The position numbers and the translations under genes are program-made. 25,664 bases of DNA from assembly GCA_020632695.1 (NCBI GenBank), contig JACKFB010000033.1:1-25664 (forward strand). Direction: 5' to 3'. Source of the DNA: Deltaproteobacteria bacterium. Lineage in GTDB: Bacteria > Myxococcota_A > UBA9042 > PHBI01 > JACKFB01. Shown here in pieces: positions 1-7,418 of the stretch. The notes beneath the pieces were generated by a model. The model saw only the letters and a program-made list of their open reading frames with translations. It was not told the DNA's origin and did not search any database. The stretch's first letter is position 1. Each line of letters starts with the position of its first letter.

Positions 1-436
1 TCCCCGGCGACGGGCTGGTGTAGTTCGGGTCCATCGGGGCCTGGTACATCAGGATCTCCCGCCCCTTGCAGGCCTGCTCGCCGGTGACTCGCTTTTTGCG
101 TTTGCCAGCCTGACTCTTGGTCGGCGTGAGCTTCATGCCGCAGACCGGGCAGTTCCCCGGCTCGTCCTGGACGATCTCGGGATGCATGCCGCAGGTGTAC
201 TGCGTCGCATCAGCCGCCGACGCGGCGGGCGGGGTCGCCGGTGCGCCGCCCGCACCGCACGTCGGCCATGCCCAAGACACCGCCAACACCAGCCCACCGG
301 CGAGCAGCAGCAGCCCCGCGACGCGCCAAACCCAGCGCGCGGACTCGGTCGGTTGCATCGCCGCAAGACCCGCGAGCACTCGCTCTTCCAGCGGCAATGC
401 GTCGCTCTCATCGGAGCGGGTCGTATCGGTATTCAC
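1..436 (-). CDS. cusB: CusB-type RND periplasmic adaptor, N-terminal part (runs off base 1)
   Basis: N-terminal 145 residues of a heavy-metal RND efflux adaptor (membrane-fusion protein) that links the inner-membrane pump to the outer-membrane channel. The GTG start at 436 overlaps the TGA of the preceding efflux gene (GTGA, 433-436), so translation is probably coupled. Residues 1-36 are polar, 37-57 form a single membrane anchor (WRVAGLLLLAGGLVLAV), and about 77-100 form a heavy-metal-binding domain (YTCGMHPEIV...GNCPVCGM). The last residues (MYQAPMDPNYTSPSPG) are the signature that in CusB proteins directly precedes the MGMDLVPV motif. That motif begins the gene fragment at 24331-25664, and the two join in frame across the window ends. 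The N-terminal anchor replaces the lipoprotein signal of many adaptors. Identification of the family is firm; copper/silver specificity is inferred from the partner pump. Confidence 0.9.
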   Translation of the reverse strand, partial: MNTDTTRSDESDALPLEERVLAGLAAMQPTESARWVWRVAGLLLLAGGLVLAVSWAWPTCGAGGAPATPPAASAADATQYTCGMHPEIVQDEPGNCPVCGMKLTPTKSQAGKRKKRVTGEQACKGREILMYQAPMDPNYTSPSPG

Positions 437-1878
437 TGCACTTCCTCCGAGTCCTCGGTCGCGGCCGACGGCCCGGGCCATCGGCCCAGGGACCTGCGCA
501 GACGCGAGGCCGCCACGTGGGCCTCCCGCTCGGCGCGAGCGGCTTCCAAAGACACGCGCAGCCACTGTCGCTGGGAGTCATCGAGCTCGAGGTAGGTCGC
601 CCGACCCACCCGGTACTCCGATTCGGTCGACGCCAGCGCGTCGGTCGCCTTGGGCACCAGGACCCGCCGATGCAGGCGCGCCACCCGCGCCGACTCGCTC
701 AGCGCGGCCCAGACGCGCTCGGCCTCTGCCGGGATCCCGGTGCGAGCTTGCCCCAACGCCCGGGCGCGCGCCGCCACGCGGTCTCGAAGCTCCTCGGCGA
801 AGGGGCTGCCCGTGACGTAGTGCGCCGGAAATCCGAGCGGCGACGAGCCTGCGAGCTGCTCGCTGAGCCCGCTCGAGAGGTCTGGCACCACACGGCGCTC
901 CACCAGCTCAAGCGTCGCCTGGGCACGCCCCCACTCAAGCTCAGCGATCTTCAGGTCGGGCGCCGACAGAGCCGCCTTCCGCACGCCGGCCAACGAAGGC
1001 ACATCAGGGCGCTGCGCCGCCTCGCCCGCGGCGACCGGCGCGGCGACATCCAGCACCGACCCGAGCCGCGACTCAGCAGCCGCCAACGCGTCCCGCGCCG
1101 TGCCGAGCATCTGGGTCATCTCGGCCAGCCGCATCTCCGCCTTCAAGAGGTCCGCCTTGCGCGCCTGACCCGACGCGTAGCGCGCCCGCACCACGTCGGC
1201 GAATCGCCGGCTCAGCGTCAGGTTCGCGCCGTAGGTCGCGACCGCGCTGCGCTGGTAGCGAGCTTCGTGAAACGCCATGATGAACCCGGTCATCAGGTCC
1301 AGCACGGTGGCGTGGAACTCCTCAAGGGCGAGCGCCACGTCGCGCTGAACCGCAGTCCCCTGAAGCGCCTCAGGACCGGGCAGCGGCCAGGCCGCCTCGC
1401 GATTGTCAGGCCGCCTGGCAAACCCTTGGTATTGCTCCACCAACCGCTCCAGATACAGGGCCTGCCCCAGCCGTCCCCGCCGCGCATCGAGTCGACTCCG
1501 CGCGGCCCGCAGCGCCTGACTCCGGGCGAAGAACGCCGTGAGCGCGGAGGTCTCGGCGATGGGGCTCGGCATGTCGTAGGATTCGGCGGACGCCTGCGTC
1601 CAGAGGGTCTCGTCGATGGCCAGCCCGAGGAAATCGAGGTCGGCGGGCTTGAGGCCACTCGACGGCGTCGGTCGAGGCGCTCCGGCCATCGCGCCCACCA
1701 CCGGCGGCTCCGCCTCAAGCGCGCGAGTCGACGTCGCGCCATCCCCGGCCGCCTCCCGAAACGAGAGCCCCGCCGCGGGCAGCCGGCTTGCGCCCTGGCG
1801 CACCCTCAAGGCCCGCGCGGTGCAGGCCGAGACGCCGACCGCGAGCAGACACGCGCCGATGAGCAGGGTCCGCGCCAT
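433..1878 (-). CDS. Divergent TolC-family outer-membrane efflux lipoprotein (second of tandem pair)
   Basis: About 481 residues, read as an outer-membrane channel protein of the TolC/OMF type. The N-terminus is a lipoprotein signal (MARTLLIGACLLAVGVSAC, lipobox VSAC). The body is long amphipathic helix with the heptad-like, Ala/Arg/Leu-rich pattern of OMF hairpins, including a coiled-coil repeat near the C-terminus (ATDALASTESEYRVGRATYL). That segment matches the second OEP repeat of TolC proteins; the first half is poorly conserved. The ATG at 1878 overlaps the upstream stop by one base (TGATG) and has AAGGTG seven bases before it; a GTG at 1881 is the alternative. The gene lies between a canonical OMF and cusB with overlaps on both sides. 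It could be a true channel subunit or a diverged accessory paralogue of its neighbour. Confidence 0.8.
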   Translation of the reverse strand: MARTLLIGACLLAVGVSACTARALRVRQGASRLPAAGLSFREAAGDGATSTRALEAEPPVVGAMAGAPRPTPSSGLKPADLDFLGLAIDETLWTQASAESYDMPSPIAETSALTAFFARSQALRAARSRLDARRGRLGQALYLERLVEQYQGFARRPDNREAAWPLPGPEALQGTAVQRDVALALEEFHATVLDLMTGFIMAFHEARYQRSAVATYGANLTLSRRFADVVRARYASGQARKADLLKAEMRLAEMTQMLGTARDALAAAESRLGSVLDVAAPVAAGEAAQRPDVPSLAGVRKAALSAPDLKIAELEWGRAQATLELVERRVVPDLSSGLSEQLAGSSPLGFPAHYVTGSPFAEELRDRVAARARALGQARTGIPAEAERVWAALSESARVARLHRRVLVPKATDALASTESEYRVGRATYLELDDSQRQWLRVSLEAARAEREAHVAASRLRRSLGRWPGPSAATEDSEEVQ

Positions 1879-3293
1879 CACGGTTCACCTTGGCCCGAAG
1901 CTTGGCCCACGGCCGCGAGCGAGAGGCCCACGAGCCGCTCCAGAGCGGCCTCCGCTTGCACGCGGTCGGCGGCGGCACGTTCGCGCGCCAAGCCAAACTG
2001 GTAGAAGGTGCCGCGCGCCTCCAGAAAATCGGTGTAGCCGCCGACACCTTCCCGATACCACGCTTCCGCGTCAGCCATGGCGCGCGACGCCTCGGGCAGA
2101 AGCGACTCTTCATACAACGCCTCAAGCCGCGCGGCGTTGCGCAACCGGTAGAGCGCCTCCTCGATGCGCGCCAATAATCCGTTGACCTGGCCTCGCTTCA
2201 GCTCGACGCGCCGGGCCAGGTCGGCCTCCGCGGCGCGCACCTGGCTGACGTGCTTGCCGAACCAGAGCGGCACCCGCAACCCGATGGAAAAACCCACCGA
2301 GTCATCTCCGCTGTCGACCACGCCCGGCATGCGCGCGGGTCCGTTGGCCATGTACTGCACGCCGAGCTCGAGGTCGGGGAAGAACTGCGAGCGGGCCTCA
2401 CGGACCGCGGCCTGGTCTGATTCCATCTGGGCGTCGGTCTCGCGCAGGCGAGGCTCGCGCTTGAGTGCGATCGCGTAGAGCGGCTCCACATCTGCGGGCA
2501 CGGGGCCCGCGGGCCAGGGGTCCAGGGCGGGGACGTCGGCGCCCGGAGCCCTATCCAACACCGCGTTCAGCCTCGCGACCGCGGCCCGGAGCAGCTCGTC
2601 GAAGCGGACCCTGTCGTAGTGGAGTTGGGCGAGCTGGGCGCGCGCCTTGTTGACGTCAGACAGCGTCCCGCGGTCGTCGCCATAGCCTTCCGCGGCGGCG
2701 GCGGCGAGCTCGGTGGCCAACCCGATATTCAGGTCGACAGTCGCCGCGGCGCGCTGGAAGTAGCGCACCTGGGCGACGGTCGACTTCAGGTCGCTCAACA
2801 TCTCCAAGACGGCGGCTTCGTATGCGTGGCCGGCCGCCCGGGCGCGCGCTGTTGCGCCCGCATGCTGCGCGACCAGCGCGGGGATGGACGGAATGACCTG
2901 CATCGCGGCGATGCGGTGCTCGTTGGGACCGACGCGCGTCTCCACCGGCAACGGGAGCCACGTGTACGTGACTCGCGGGTCGGGGAGCGCGCCGGCCATC
3001 CCAACCCGCGCGCTCTGGCCGCGCCAGGCCTGCCACGCCGCGGCCACGGCGGGACTGCGTTCAAGCGCCAGGTCGACCAACCCGCGGAAGGTGGCCGGAA
3101 AGCTGCCGTCGCGTCCCCGGGCCGCGCCAACCGGTGCGTCGTCGGCGCGAGCTGCGGATCGCTGTAGCGCCTCCCAGGTGGTTGCGCCGGGTGCCAACTC
3201 CGGGTGCTCGCGCAGCAGCGACGATCCCGCTCCACACGCTCCCTGGAGGAACGAGGTCACGATGATCAGAACTATGGGGAGCGCAGAGGTCAC
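1878..3293 (-). CDS. TolC-family outer-membrane efflux lipoprotein (first of tandem pair)
   Basis: About 471 residues, a canonical outer-membrane factor for a heavy-metal RND system (CusC/CzcC-like role). The chosen start is GTG at 3293, which gives a signal peptide LPIVLIIVTSFLQGAC followed by a lipidated Cys. The reading frame stays open to an ATG at 3413, but those extra 40 residues are Pro/Arg/Gly-rich and lie across a sigma-54 promoter at 3307-3322, so that start is unlikely. Two OEP repeats are visible: helices with SPAVAAAWQAW and LPDPRVTYTWLPLP, then REARSQFFPDLELGVQY, IGLRVPLWFGKHVSQVRAAE and the C-terminal repeat around EGVGGYTDFLEARGTFYQF. The predicted transcription start (about 3296) leaves almost no leader. 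It is the first gene of the efflux operon that runs through the second OMF, CusB, CusA and the hydrolase. Confidence 0.9.
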   Translation of the reverse strand: MTSALPIVLIIVTSFLQGACGAGSSLLREHPELAPGATTWEALQRSAARADDAPVGAARGRDGSFPATFRGLVDLALERSPAVAAAWQAWRGQSARVGMAGALPDPRVTYTWLPLPVETRVGPNEHRIAAMQVIPSIPALVAQHAGATARARAAGHAYEAAVLEMLSDLKSTVAQVRYFQRAAATVDLNIGLATELAAAAAEGYGDDRGTLSDVNKARAQLAQLHYDRVRFDELLRAAVARLNAVLDRAPGADVPALDPWPAGPVPADVEPLYAIALKREPRLRETDAQMESDQAAVREARSQFFPDLELGVQYMANGPARMPGVVDSGDDSVGFSIGLRVPLWFGKHVSQVRAAEADLARRVELKRGQVNGLLARIEEALYRLRNAARLEALYEESLLPEASRAMADAEAWYREGVGGYTDFLEARGTFYQFGLARERAAADRVQAEAALERLVGLSLAAVGQASGQGEP

Positions 3294-3306
3294 GGCGGGT
3301 GACGGT

Positions 3307-3322
3307 TGCAGAGACCGTGCCA
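3307..3322 (-). promoter_or_regulatory. Sigma-54 promoter of the RND efflux operon
   Basis: On the minus strand the sequence reads TGGCACGGTCTCTGCA, one mismatch from the sigma-54 consensus TGGCACR-N4-TTGCW, with the required GG-N10-GC spacing. The predicted +1 is near 3296, three bases before the GTG of the first efflux gene. Two palindromes lie 104 and 127 bp upstream. The gene immediately upstream encodes a sigma-54 activator. Confidence 0.8.
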
Positions 3323-3417
3323 GCGCGAGCCGCCTCTCCGCACCGTCGGCTGGTCCCGGTCCTACAAGGCCATTCGGCCCAACGACGCGCCGGACCAGAT
3401 GCCCGGGCACCACCGCG

Positions 3418-3432
3418 TATCCGAATCGGTCA
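3418..3432. promoter_or_regulatory. Activator palindrome, efflux operon, proximal site
   Basis: TATCCGAATCGGTCA matches 10 of 12 arm positions of the window-wide consensus TGACCG-N3-CGGTCA. It is followed by CA, as are the other strong copies. Its centre is 104 bp upstream of the -24 element of the promoter at 3307-3322. It is probably an enhancer site for the response regulator encoded at 3453-4868 (inference). Confidence 0.65.
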
Positions 3433-3440
3433 CAGGCACG

Positions 3441-3455
3441 TGGTCGAGTCGGTCA
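3441..3455. promoter_or_regulatory. Activator palindrome, efflux operon, distal site
   Basis: TGGTCGAGTCGGTCA matches 10 of 12 arm positions of the consensus. It starts exactly 23 bp from the proximal copy, and its end overlaps the stop codon of the regulator gene. The same 23-bp spacing recurs at 19861/19884. Confidence 0.65.
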
Positions 3456-4868
3456 CATCGGACCCCCGTCCCGAAACCGACCCGGCTCCACCTCGTAGCG
3501 GCGTAGCAGGCGATAAAAACTCTCCCGCTCCACCCCCGCGTGCTCGGCGGCCGCGGCGACGTTGCCATCGTGGCGCTCGAGGACCTCCTGCAGATAGGCT
3601 CGCCCGAGATCGCGCCGACCACGCTCCATCGCTTCCCCCCATGGCAGCGTCCCCAAGGCTCCGGCTCCCTTGGACGTCGTCCCCTGTGCTCGCGCCTCGC
3701 CTCGAACCTCCGGGGGCAAATCACCGACCTGGATTCGCTCGTCGTGACTCACGACGCACGCCCGCTCAACGGCCGCGCGAAGCTGGCGCACATTGCCCGG
3801 CCAGTCGTACGCCTCCATGGCCGACAGCGCCGTCGGGGAGAACCCCAGCACGCGGCGCCCGGGGAGGCTGGCCGCGAGCTCCCGCAGGAAACCCACCGCC
3901 AAAAGCTCGATGTCGTCCCGGCGCGCGCGCAGCGGCGGCAGACGAATCACCGCGACGTTGAGGCGATACCAAAGATCCTCGCGAAATGCCTCGTTGTGCA
4001 CCATCGACTCGAGGTCTCGATGGGTCGCCGCGACGATGCGCATATCGACGGCGCGCTCGTGGGAGTCGCCGATGCGGCGGACGGTCCGTTCCTCCAGGAC
4101 GCGGGTGAGCTTTGCCTGAAGCGACGGGCGCATATCCCCAATCTCGTCGAGGAAGATCGAGCCACCGCTGGACTCCTCGAAGAGGCCCGCGCGGTCTCGC
4201 GCCGCCCCGGTGAAGGCGCCCCGAGTGTAGCCGAACAGCTCGCTCTCCAGCAGCTCGGCAGGGATGGCCGCGCAGTTCACCGCGATGAAGCGCTGACTCG
4301 CCCGCGGCCCGAGCTCATGCACCGCCCGCGCGACTCGCTCTTTGCCAGTCCCGGTCTCCCCCAATATGAGCGTGGTCGCCGCGCTATTCGCCACTTGGCG
4401 CACCAAGTCGCCCAGCTCGTGCATGACCCGGCTCCGAGCCAGCATCCCCGGGAGCACTTCGCTCGAATGCGCACCATCGCCGAGCGCTGGTCCGGCGCGC
4501 CCGAGGGCTCGCATCACGATGGCCCGCGCGTCTTGCGGGTCAAACGGCTTGGTCAGGTAGTCGTACGCGCCAAGCCGCAGCGCCTCCACCGCGGTCCCGA
4601 CGGTCGCGTAGGCGGTCATCAGGATGAATTCAGGCTGGGGGCGCAGCCGTTTGCACGCGACCAGCACGTCGAGCCCGCCGAGGCCCTCCATCTTCAGGTC
4701 GCACAGGACGACCTGGACGGCTTCGCGCTCGAGCAGCCGCACCGCCTCTTCGCCGCTCTCGGCCGTGAGCACGCGCACGCCGTCACCCAGCACTTTGCTC
4801 ATCAGGCTAAGCATGTTGCGCTTGTCGTCGACGACAAGGACGCCGGGGCGCTCGCCGTGCGCGCTCAC
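3453..4868 (-). CDS. Sigma-54-dependent two-component response regulator (NtrC family)
   Basis: 471 residues with the three domains of an NtrC-type activator. The receiver (about 8-120) has acidic residues D14/D15, phospho-acceptor D57 (VVLCDLKM), the MTAY threonine and the TKPF lysine. The AAA+ domain (about 140-375) has Walker A GETGTGKE, the sigma-54-contacting GAFTGA loop, Walker B SIFLDEIG and the sensor region DWPGNVRQL. A Fis-type helix-turn-helix lies at about 430-462 (NVAAAAEHAGVERESFYRLL). The GTG start at 4868 overlaps the kinase stop (GTGA, 4865-4868), so the pair is translationally coupled. Three sigma-54 promoters with shared palindromes occur in this window, which makes this protein their likely activator. 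It resembles ZraR/HydG-type metal-stress regulators; the actual inducing signal is inferred from the copper genes. Confidence 0.95.
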   Translation of the reverse strand: MSAHGERPGVLVVDDKRNMLSLMSKVLGDGVRVLTAESGEEAVRLLEREAVQVVLCDLKMEGLGGLDVLVACKRLRPQPEFILMTAYATVGTAVEALRLGAYDYLTKPFDPQDARAIVMRALGRAGPALGDGAHSSEVLPGMLARSRVMHELGDLVRQVANSAATTLILGETGTGKERVARAVHELGPRASQRFIAVNCAAIPAELLESELFGYTRGAFTGAARDRAGLFEESSGGSIFLDEIGDMRPSLQAKLTRVLEERTVRRIGDSHERAVDMRIVAATHRDLESMVHNEAFREDLWYRLNVAVIRLPPLRARRDDIELLAVGFLRELAASLPGRRVLGFSPTALSAMEAYDWPGNVRQLRAAVERACVVSHDERIQVGDLPPEVRGEARAQGTTSKGAGALGTLPWGEAMERGRRDLGRAYLQEVLERHDGNVAAAAEHAGVERESFYRLLRRYEVEPGRFRDGGPM

Positions 4869-6379
4869 GAGGCGTTTCCCTCAAAGTCCCGCACAGGAGG
4901 CTCCGAGGGGAGCACGACGCGGAAGGTGGCGCCCCCGCCCTCGCGCTCCTCGACGCTTATCTGGCCGCCATGCGCCGCGACCAAGCCCTGACACACCGCG
5001 AGTCCCAGCCCCGAGCCGCCCGCGCGCCGGGAGTAAAACGGCTCGAAGATCTGCTCGCGCGCCTCCGCCGGCACTCCGGGGCCTCGATCTGACACGCGAA
5101 ACTCGTACCCGCCGTCGGCCCGTCGGACACCGCGCACGTTCACCAGCTCACCCGCGGGTGCCAACTGCACGGCGTTCCGCACGAGATTCGCGACGACCTG
5201 ACGCAGCCGCGCGTGATCGGCCCGGACCACTCCCGCCTCCGCCTCGACCAGCACCCGCGCCTCTTCAAACTCGCCGGCCTCACTCAACCTACGGATCGAT
5301 TCCTTCAGAAACGCATCCATCTCCACACGCCCAAGCGCGAGCTGGGGCACCCGCGCGTAGGCCAGCAAGTCCTCGGCGATCCGCTGGCACGCCGCCGCCT
5401 CTTCGTCGAGGATTCGCAGCTCCTCGCGCAGCAGGTCGGGCGGCTCCTCGGGCCCCATCGTCTTGAGATAGCCTCGGATGATGCCGATGGGGTTGTTCAT
5501 CTCGTGGGCCACGCCGGCCGCGAACTGCCCGATGGCCGCCATCCGCTCGACCTGCACGAGCTGCTTTTGCCGCGCGCCCAGCTCGTCGGCCATGCGGTCG
5601 AACGCCGAAGCCACCTCTTGGAGTTCGCCGCGCCCGATCGGCCCGAGCCGCCGGTGCAGTTCGCCCGCGCCGAAGGACCGCGCGGCCTCGGTCAGCCGCC
5701 CCAGCGGCGTCAGCACGGAGCGCCGTAGACGAAGGGTGAAACCGACGGAGAGAAACAGGACCAGGCCTACGCAAATCAGCCCCTGTATGAGTCCGACCCG
5801 AGTGACGTCGGTCGCCGAGATGTGCGCCCCCACCATCCGCCCCTCGACCGCCTGGGCGACCGCGTCTGCGTGCTCCGCGGCGGTCTCGGCGAGCGCTTCA
5901 GCCCGGTCATGGGCGAGTCGCAGCGCGTCGACGTCGCGAACGTGGAGGGCCGGGACGAGCTGGTCGCGAAATAGCCGGTCCAGCTCCGTGCTGCTGCGCC
6001 GGATTTCGTCGACCCGCCAGTGTTCAGGCGCCGGCACATAGGCCTCAATAGCCGCGAGGTCGGCGAGGACCTTGGCCGCCCACTCCTGGTAGTGGTCAAC
6101 ATGGCTGTCGTCAGCCTGAATCAGGGTGTGGGCGAAGTGGATGTACTGCTCGCGGACGGCGGTGACCAGTTGCGCGCCCCGGCGAATGGGGTCTTCGCCA
6201 TGGCGCATCCGATCGACGAGATCGCCGACGCGGACGAGCTGCAGGAGCAAGGCCCCGCACATCACCACGGCGACGATGGAGACCAAGCCGAACCCGATGG
6301 CGAGCTGTCGCGCGAGAACGCGCGGACCTCGCGTGGGGATGGCGCTCTCAGCAAGATTCGGACCTGGCTCGTCTGCCAT
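4865..6379 (-). CDS. Membrane sensor histidine kinase, cognate of the sigma-54 regulator
   Basis: About 504 residues from the ATG at 6379, which has GGAG six bases upstream. An open frame continues to 6481, but that extension would cover a regulator palindrome at 6466-6480. Order: TM1 about 22-48, periplasmic sensor about 50-194, TM2 about 195-217, HAMP about 218-268, HisKA with phospho-acceptor H292 (AAGVAHEMNNP), then HATPase with an N box (LRQVVANLVRNAV), a G1 box (VSDRGPGVP) and a G2 box (GSGLGLAVCQG). The HEMNNP motif and the partner regulator place it with NtrB/ZraS-like kinases. The periplasmic domain has a histidine cluster (H60, H81, H84, H93, H96) that could bind metal; this is inference. 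Its own promoter, reading leftward from the divergent 6380-6655 region, was not identified. Confidence 0.93.
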   Translation of the reverse strand: MADEPGPNLAESAIPTRGPRVLARQLAIGFGLVSIVAVVMCGALLLQLVRVGDLVDRMRHGEDPIRRGAQLVTAVREQYIHFAHTLIQADDSHVDHYQEWAAKVLADLAAIEAYVPAPEHWRVDEIRRSSTELDRLFRDQLVPALHVRDVDALRLAHDRAEALAETAAEHADAVAQAVEGRMVGAHISATDVTRVGLIQGLICVGLVLFLSVGFTLRLRRSVLTPLGRLTEAARSFGAGELHRRLGPIGRGELQEVASAFDRMADELGARQKQLVQVERMAAIGQFAAGVAHEMNNPIGIIRGYLKTMGPEEPPDLLREELRILDEEAAACQRIAEDLLAYARVPQLALGRVEMDAFLKESIRRLSEAGEFEEARVLVEAEAGVVRADHARLRQVVANLVRNAVQLAPAGELVNVRGVRRADGGYEFRVSDRGPGVPAEAREQIFEPFYSRRAGGSGLGLAVCQGLVAAHGGQISVEEREGGGATFRVVLPSEPPVRDFEGNAS

Positions 6380-6465
6380 CGATTGCTCCATGTGAACGGT
6401 CCAGGCCGCTGCACAAAGCGCGCCAATCGCGCGCCGCTTCGGGCGCCAAGCGCCTGCTTGGCCGA

Positions 6466-6480
6466 TGACCGAATCGGCCA
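6466..6480. promoter_or_regulatory. Activator palindrome in the divergent kinase/ATPase-operon region
   Basis: TGACCGAATCGGCCA matches 11 of 12 arm positions of the consensus TGACCG-N3-CGGTCA. Its core CCGAATCGG is identical to the copy at 3418-3432. Its centre is 116 bp upstream of the sigma-54 promoter at 6588-6603 and 94 bp upstream of the kinase start on the other strand. Confidence 0.65.
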
Positions 6481-6486
6481 CAAGGG

Positions 6487-6501
6487 TAACCGATCAGGAT
6501 A
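6487..6501. promoter_or_regulatory. Possible degenerate second activator site
   Basis: TAACCGATCAGGATA matches only 8 of 12 arm positions. It lies 21 bp (two helical turns) from the strong site at 6466-6480 and 95 bp upstream of the promoter at 6588, where a second site would be expected by analogy with the other two pairs. It is supported mainly by position. Confidence 0.3.
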
Positions 6502-6587
6502 CTTCGCCGCACCCGGGCACCCGCCGGACCCGCAGCATTTGGCGGCGCACCTTTGAACCTGCCGGCGAAGCGACCGCCGCGCCCCCC

Positions 6588-6603
6588 TGGCACGATTCGT
6601 GCT
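6588..6603 (+). promoter_or_regulatory. Sigma-54 promoter of the P-type ATPase operon
   Basis: TGGCACGATTCGTGCT has one mismatch to the sigma-54 consensus and GG-N10-GC spacing. The predicted +1 is near 6614, giving a leader of about 42 bases before the ATG at 6656, which has its own strong AGGAGG. Confidence 0.78.
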
Positions 6604-6655
6604 GTACCCAGGGCTGCCGAGCGAAACTGGCGCTCGAATCACAGGAGGACGGAAC

Positions 6656-7342
6656 ATGAGTTCGCAAGCTTTCACGCGGATTAGCGCCATCTTCGGCGCC
6701 GCGATGGTGGCTGTGGTTGGTGGCTGTGCGACCACGGGCGCGAAGCCCGAGGACATGAGCGCCGAGGCTCACCGCGAGCAGGCGGCGCGGGACGCGCAGC
6801 AGGCCCGAGCCCACGACGCCCGGTACGACGAGACGGCGATAGGCACCAAGACGCCGCCAGGGGCTCGCGGGCTCAGGGGGCCGGCCGCCTCCAAGGGGTT
6901 CAACCACCCGGAGCAATGGGGCCAGTACAACCCCACGGAGTGGCATCGGGCGCAGGCGCGGCGATTCGAGCAGCACTCGACCGCCCATCTGGAGGCCGCC
7001 AAGGCGCTTGAAGGGTTTGAAGATGAAAAGTGCAAGCAGTTTGGACCGGAGGTCCGCTCTGCGTGCCCGCTGATGGGGCCGGTCGTGTCCGTCGAGCCTA
7101 TCGACGGCGGCGTTCGGATGTACTTTCAGCTCGGCGTCGACATGGCGAAGCTGACGGCCCACGTCCAGTGCCACCTCGCGTTCGGGCGCACGCAGGGCCA
7201 CGAAGGCATGCCCGGCTGCCCGCTCTACCTGCCAGACCTCACCGTGAAACAGGTGGGCGACCAGGGTCTTGAGTTGACCACCGACGACGCGAGCAACGTC
7301 GAGGAGCTGCGTCGACGAGCAGCCGAGCACGTGACCCACTGA
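6656..7342 (+). CDS. Lipoprotein of unknown function heading the copper ATPase operon
   Basis: 228 residues from the ATG at 6656, chosen because AGGAGG lies seven bases upstream. An in-frame ATG at 6599 overlaps the sigma-54 promoter and is rejected. The signal peptide ends at a lipobox (VVGGC, Cys24). The mature protein is rich in His, Ala and Gln, with an early amphipathic stretch (AEAHREQAARDAQQARAHD). A C-terminal region of about 100 residues contains CKQFGPEVRSACPLMGPV, HVQCHLAFGRTQGHEGMPGC and an Asp/Glu-rich tail. I do not recognise a family. Cys, His and Met are concentrated in the C-terminal half, and the gene is the first under the sigma-54 promoter, so a periplasmic metal-handling role is plausible but unproven. 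Confidence 0.85.
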   Translation: MSSQAFTRISAIFGAAMVAVVGGCATTGAKPEDMSAEAHREQAARDAQQARAHDARYDETAIGTKTPPGARGLRGPAASKGFNHPEQWGQYNPTEWHRAQARRFEQHSTAHLEAAKALEGFEDEKCKQFGPEVRSACPLMGPVVSVEPIDGGVRMYFQLGVDMAKLTAHVQCHLAFGRTQGHEGMPGCPLYLPDLTVKQVGDQGLELTTDDASNVEELRRRAAEHVTH

Positions 7343-7418
7343 CATCGGGGCGGGGGGGCGCCGCCGCCGGTGCGGTCCTTCCCCAGCACCTCGCGATCGA
7401 CCAACCCTGGAGCCCGTC

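Noticed and set aside
241..2004. 587-codon plus-strand open frame opposite the efflux genes
   Set aside because: Arg/Pro/His-rich, no domain or signal, and lies antisense to two clear TolC-family genes; a high-GC artefact.
7343..7418. GC-rich hairpin-like sequence before the ATPase gene as a terminator
   Set aside because: No T-run, and the genes on both sides read in the same direction as one operon; at most a weak internal attenuator.
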